Below, piece after piece: positions 62,521 to 64,000 of a stretch of DNA of 64,000 nt. Each line of letters opens with the position of its first letter. Within the stretch, counting starts at the first letter, position 1. The stretch is taken from assembly GCA_013112585.1 (NCBI GenBank), contig JABFGH010000012.1:62001-126000 (forward strand). Direction: 5' to 3'. Below the pieces are notes generated by a model. That model made no database searches, was not told the DNA's origin, and saw only the letters and a program-made list of their open reading frames with translations. The translations under genes were made by a program, and so were the position numbers. Source of the DNA: Ignavibacteriota bacterium. Its GTDB lineage: Bacteria; Bacteroidota; Ignavibacteria; Ignavibacteriales; Melioribacteraceae.

Positions 62521-63243
62521 CTATGTCAGCCTTTGTTCGTATTCAATAGCTTTCGGGAACAAAATATTATTCTCTAAATGAATATGCAGATGCAGGTCAT
62601 CTTGGAATTCTTTAAGAAGAGAGAATGCAACCCGATAAGTATTACAGCCGTCATCGGGCACTGTGTAATTGTTAGATATTTCCGCAATTTTTTTAAATCG
62701 TTCTCCTTCAGTGTCATGCTCACTCATCATTAGTTGAATTGGATTCTGCACAGAACCGAATTGCGGCGAATCTACTTTTTCATTTTTTTGTTTTGCCGCT
62801 GCCATTTTTCTTATATGGGGAAATAAAATCAGCTCTTCTTTTTTCATGTGCATTGCCAGTTCTCCGGCAGATTGATTGAATTGTTCATTTATTTCAAAAA
62901 GTTCGGGGTGATTTTCACCATGCACTTTACAGAGCTTTGCAAGATATTGTTTTAGCTCAGGTGTTTTTGCCTCAACATAGCGGTGATGTTTCTTTTCAAT
63001 GTAGTCTGCTAACAAGTCAATTTCCCATGAATCAAAATCTACCGAACCATTATTGTTTCGTTTTGTAACAGAATCGAGCTCTGCAATTATTTTATCGGAA
63101 TCTATATTTTTCGCAGTCAGTACATCATTAAAATTTCTACCTCCGTTACAGCAAAAATCAATTTTGTAAGATTTAAATATTTCTGCTGTGCGGTAATCTT
63201 CTGTAACAATTTCTGCAACTGTTTTTTTCAATAATTCGTTCAC
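62521..63243 (-). CDS. ric: Iron-sulfur cluster repair di-iron protein Ric (ScdA/YtfE)
   Basis: A 240-residue protein that helps repair iron-sulfur clusters damaged by nitric oxide or peroxide. The N-terminal DUF542 domain contains YKIDFCCNGGRNF; the Cys pair is typical. The hemerythrin-like domain follows with metal-ligand His residues in KKHHRYVEAKTP, KVHGENHPELFE, HMKKEELILFPHIRK and MSEHDTEGERF, ending in DLHLHIHLENNILFPKA. Length and order match ScdA/YtfE. It lies 34 bases from the ferredoxin gene upstream. Confidence 0.93.
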   Translation of the reverse strand: MNELLKKTVAEIVTEDYRTAEIFKSYKIDFCCNGGRNFNDVLTAKNIDSDKIIAELDSVTKRNNNGSVDFDSWEIDLLADYIEKKHHRYVEAKTPELKQYLAKLCKVHGENHPELFEINEQFNQSAGELAMHMKKEELILFPHIRKMAAAKQKNEKVDSPQFGSVQNPIQLMMSEHDTEGERFKKIAEISNNYTVPDDGCNTYRVAFSLLKEFQDDLHLHIHLENNILFPKAIEYEQRLT

Positions 63244-63277
63244 TGATACTCCTTTAATTTGTTGTTATGTTTATTCG

Positions 63278-63508
63278 TTATTTTCGTTTAATTGAAGCCA
63301 TTGGACACACTGCACTGCATTTAGGTACAGTAAAATTTTCACATTCATCGCAAATAAATGATGCGATGTAGTAATGAACCGAAGAAATTGCGTCATGAGT
63401 TTTACCTTCAAATTTGTATTTTTTATTCGGTTCATAAATTGCATCCTCCGGGCATTCGAGTACACATGCGCCGCAGTTAATGCATTCGTTTGTAATGTAA
63501 TATCCCAT
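63278..63508 (-). CDS. Two-cluster 4Fe-4S ferredoxin
   Basis: A 76-residue dicluster ferredoxin. Cluster 1 uses CINCGACVLECPEDAIY. Cluster 2 uses the atypical CDECENFTVPKCSAVCPM spacing, as in the longer NifJ-linked or Allochromatium-type ferredoxins. It can pass low-potential electrons to partners such as the reductase or Fe-S repair proteins in this region. Its ATG and the upstream stop share one base (TAATG), so translation is coupled to the membrane-protein gene. Confidence 0.9.
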   Translation of the reverse strand: MGYYITNECINCGACVLECPEDAIYEPNKKYKFEGKTHDAISSVHYYIASFICDECENFTVPKCSAVCPMASIKRK

Positions 63509-63963
63509 TAAAATTTTTCTCCTCTTGCTTCTCTTATTTTACTGCCTACCGGTCTTATTCTTCCCCAAATAGAATAGAAAAATACTATCATCCCAATAAC
63601 TTGTAACGCAGATGTAATTGAAATGAGGATATCAAAATCGCTAATCCAGAACAGCCCTTTAATAGTTTGAAATATAAACCTTAAACTAGTTGAAAGAGTC
63701 ATCAGCCAATAAGTTACAAGTATCAAATCGGGGTTATATTTTTTATCTGTTTTATTCGGGCGCGGAAAAAACCAAAGTGCAACTCCCATAATCATCATCA
63801 TAACGGAGCCTACTAAAATAACATGCGTATGTGCCGAAAGGAGTTCGGGGCTATAGCCGGTTTTAGCAATATACTTTGTGTACGACATATAGAGTCCGGT
63901 TAAAATACCAAGCACCAAAAATGCTATACTTGTTTTTACAAAATATCTAACAGTTGTAAACAT
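63508..63963 (-). CDS. Small heme-copper-oxidase subunit I-like membrane protein
   Basis: A 151-residue protein with four transmembrane helices. SAHTHVILVGSVMMMIMGVA resembles helix II of cbb3-type oxidase or nitric-oxide reductase subunit I, where a His binds heme. Other helices are FLVLGILTGLYMSYT, LILVTYWLMTLSTSLRF and ALQVIGMIVFFYSIWG. It is far shorter than a full catalytic subunit, which suggests an accessory or sensor protein in nitric-oxide or low-oxygen response. A GAGAGG site precedes the ATG. Confidence 0.75.
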   Translation of the reverse strand: MFTTVRYFVKTSIAFLVLGILTGLYMSYTKYIAKTGYSPELLSAHTHVILVGSVMMMIMGVALWFFPRPNKTDKKYNPDLILVTYWLMTLSTSLRFIFQTIKGLFWISDFDILISITSALQVIGMIVFFYSIWGRIRPVGSKIREARGEKF

Positions 63964-63973
63964 AATAATCCTC

Positions 63974-64000
63974 TCACATTCCCAGCTGCTGTTTGGCTTC
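63974..64000 (-). CDS. 3' end of an upstream leftward gene (partial)
   Basis: In gene orientation the last codons read EAKQQLGM followed by TGA at 63974-63976. It is open to the window edge and lies ten bases before the next ATG. Too short to identify. Confidence 0.3.
   Translation of the reverse strand, partial: EAKQQLGM

Noticed and set aside
1-64000. tRNA, rRNA, prophage or classical insertion sequences
   Set aside because: I searched by eye for tRNA T-loops, rRNA-like sequence and transposase motifs on both strands and found none convincing. A computed scan could still find a divergent tRNA.

Overview
The window looks like a chromosomal segment of a low-GC Ignavibacteria-type bacterium (Bacteroidota/Chlorobi group). 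The main evidence is five secreted proteins ending in the type IX secretion sorting motif NYPNPFNPxTxI that is common in that lineage, together with a TPR-type two-component histidine kinase, a TonB-plug outer-membrane protein, a YpdA-like flavoprotein and a predicted exported sulfatase. Assignment is by recognition only; no database search was possible.

Left part (1-21.5 kb). A left-truncated type IX cargo protein is followed by a leftward lipoprotein pair (LpoB-like and COG3014-like), glutamate dehydrogenase and an M24 peptidase. A possible structured RNA lies at about 7.07-7.15 kb. Next come a beta-helix type IX cargo protein, a YpdA-like flavoprotein, HU, a TonB-plug beta-barrel protein, a GH13 alpha-amylase-like enzyme and a two-gene unit of a beta-helix protein and an unknown TIM-barrel-like protein. 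The exported proteins fit polysaccharide degradation.

Middle part (21.5-44 kb). This holds an MscS channel, an MFS exporter, a histidine kinase/response regulator pair with two exported unknowns downstream, a tricorn-type S41 protease and a sulfatase. The leucine operon leuB-leuA-leuC-leuD follows; ahead of it is an ORF for a leucine-rich 48-residue peptide and RNA segments that can pair in alternative ways, suggesting attenuation. A 128-bp MITE-like element sits between leuC and leuD. Then come a cupin, a DUF4287 protein, a run of very small membrane proteins and a SWIM-protein-like C-terminal module.

CRISPR part (44.3-56.1 kb). A complete type I-C system is encoded leftward: cas3-cas5c-cas8c-cas7c-cas4-cas1-cas2, a leader, and an array of 49 repeats and 48 spacers read on the minus strand. 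Between cas7c and cas4 sits a 540-bp unit: a DUF559 PD-(D/E)XK-type nuclease gene bounded by inverted palindromic repeats, with the nuclease C-terminus and stop codon written in one repeat. A solo copy of the repeat lies at 56.44 kb. This is the best candidate in the window for an undescribed mobile system. Several spacers were acquired more than once from the same target with a fixed PAM-side end.

Right part (56.6-64 kb). After a remnant of the metH 3' end come leftward genes for a DGC zinc protein, a cupin, an AhpD-like protein, a ferredoxin reductase, aconitase, DUF488, DUF2249, the Ric iron-sulfur repair protein, a two-cluster ferredoxin and a small heme-copper-oxidase-like membrane protein. 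The set resembles a nitrosative/oxidative-stress and iron-sulfur maintenance region. Palindromic repeat families recur through the window; one 16-bp palindrome has entered two type IX sorting domains in frame and occurs twice more inside the MITE-like element.
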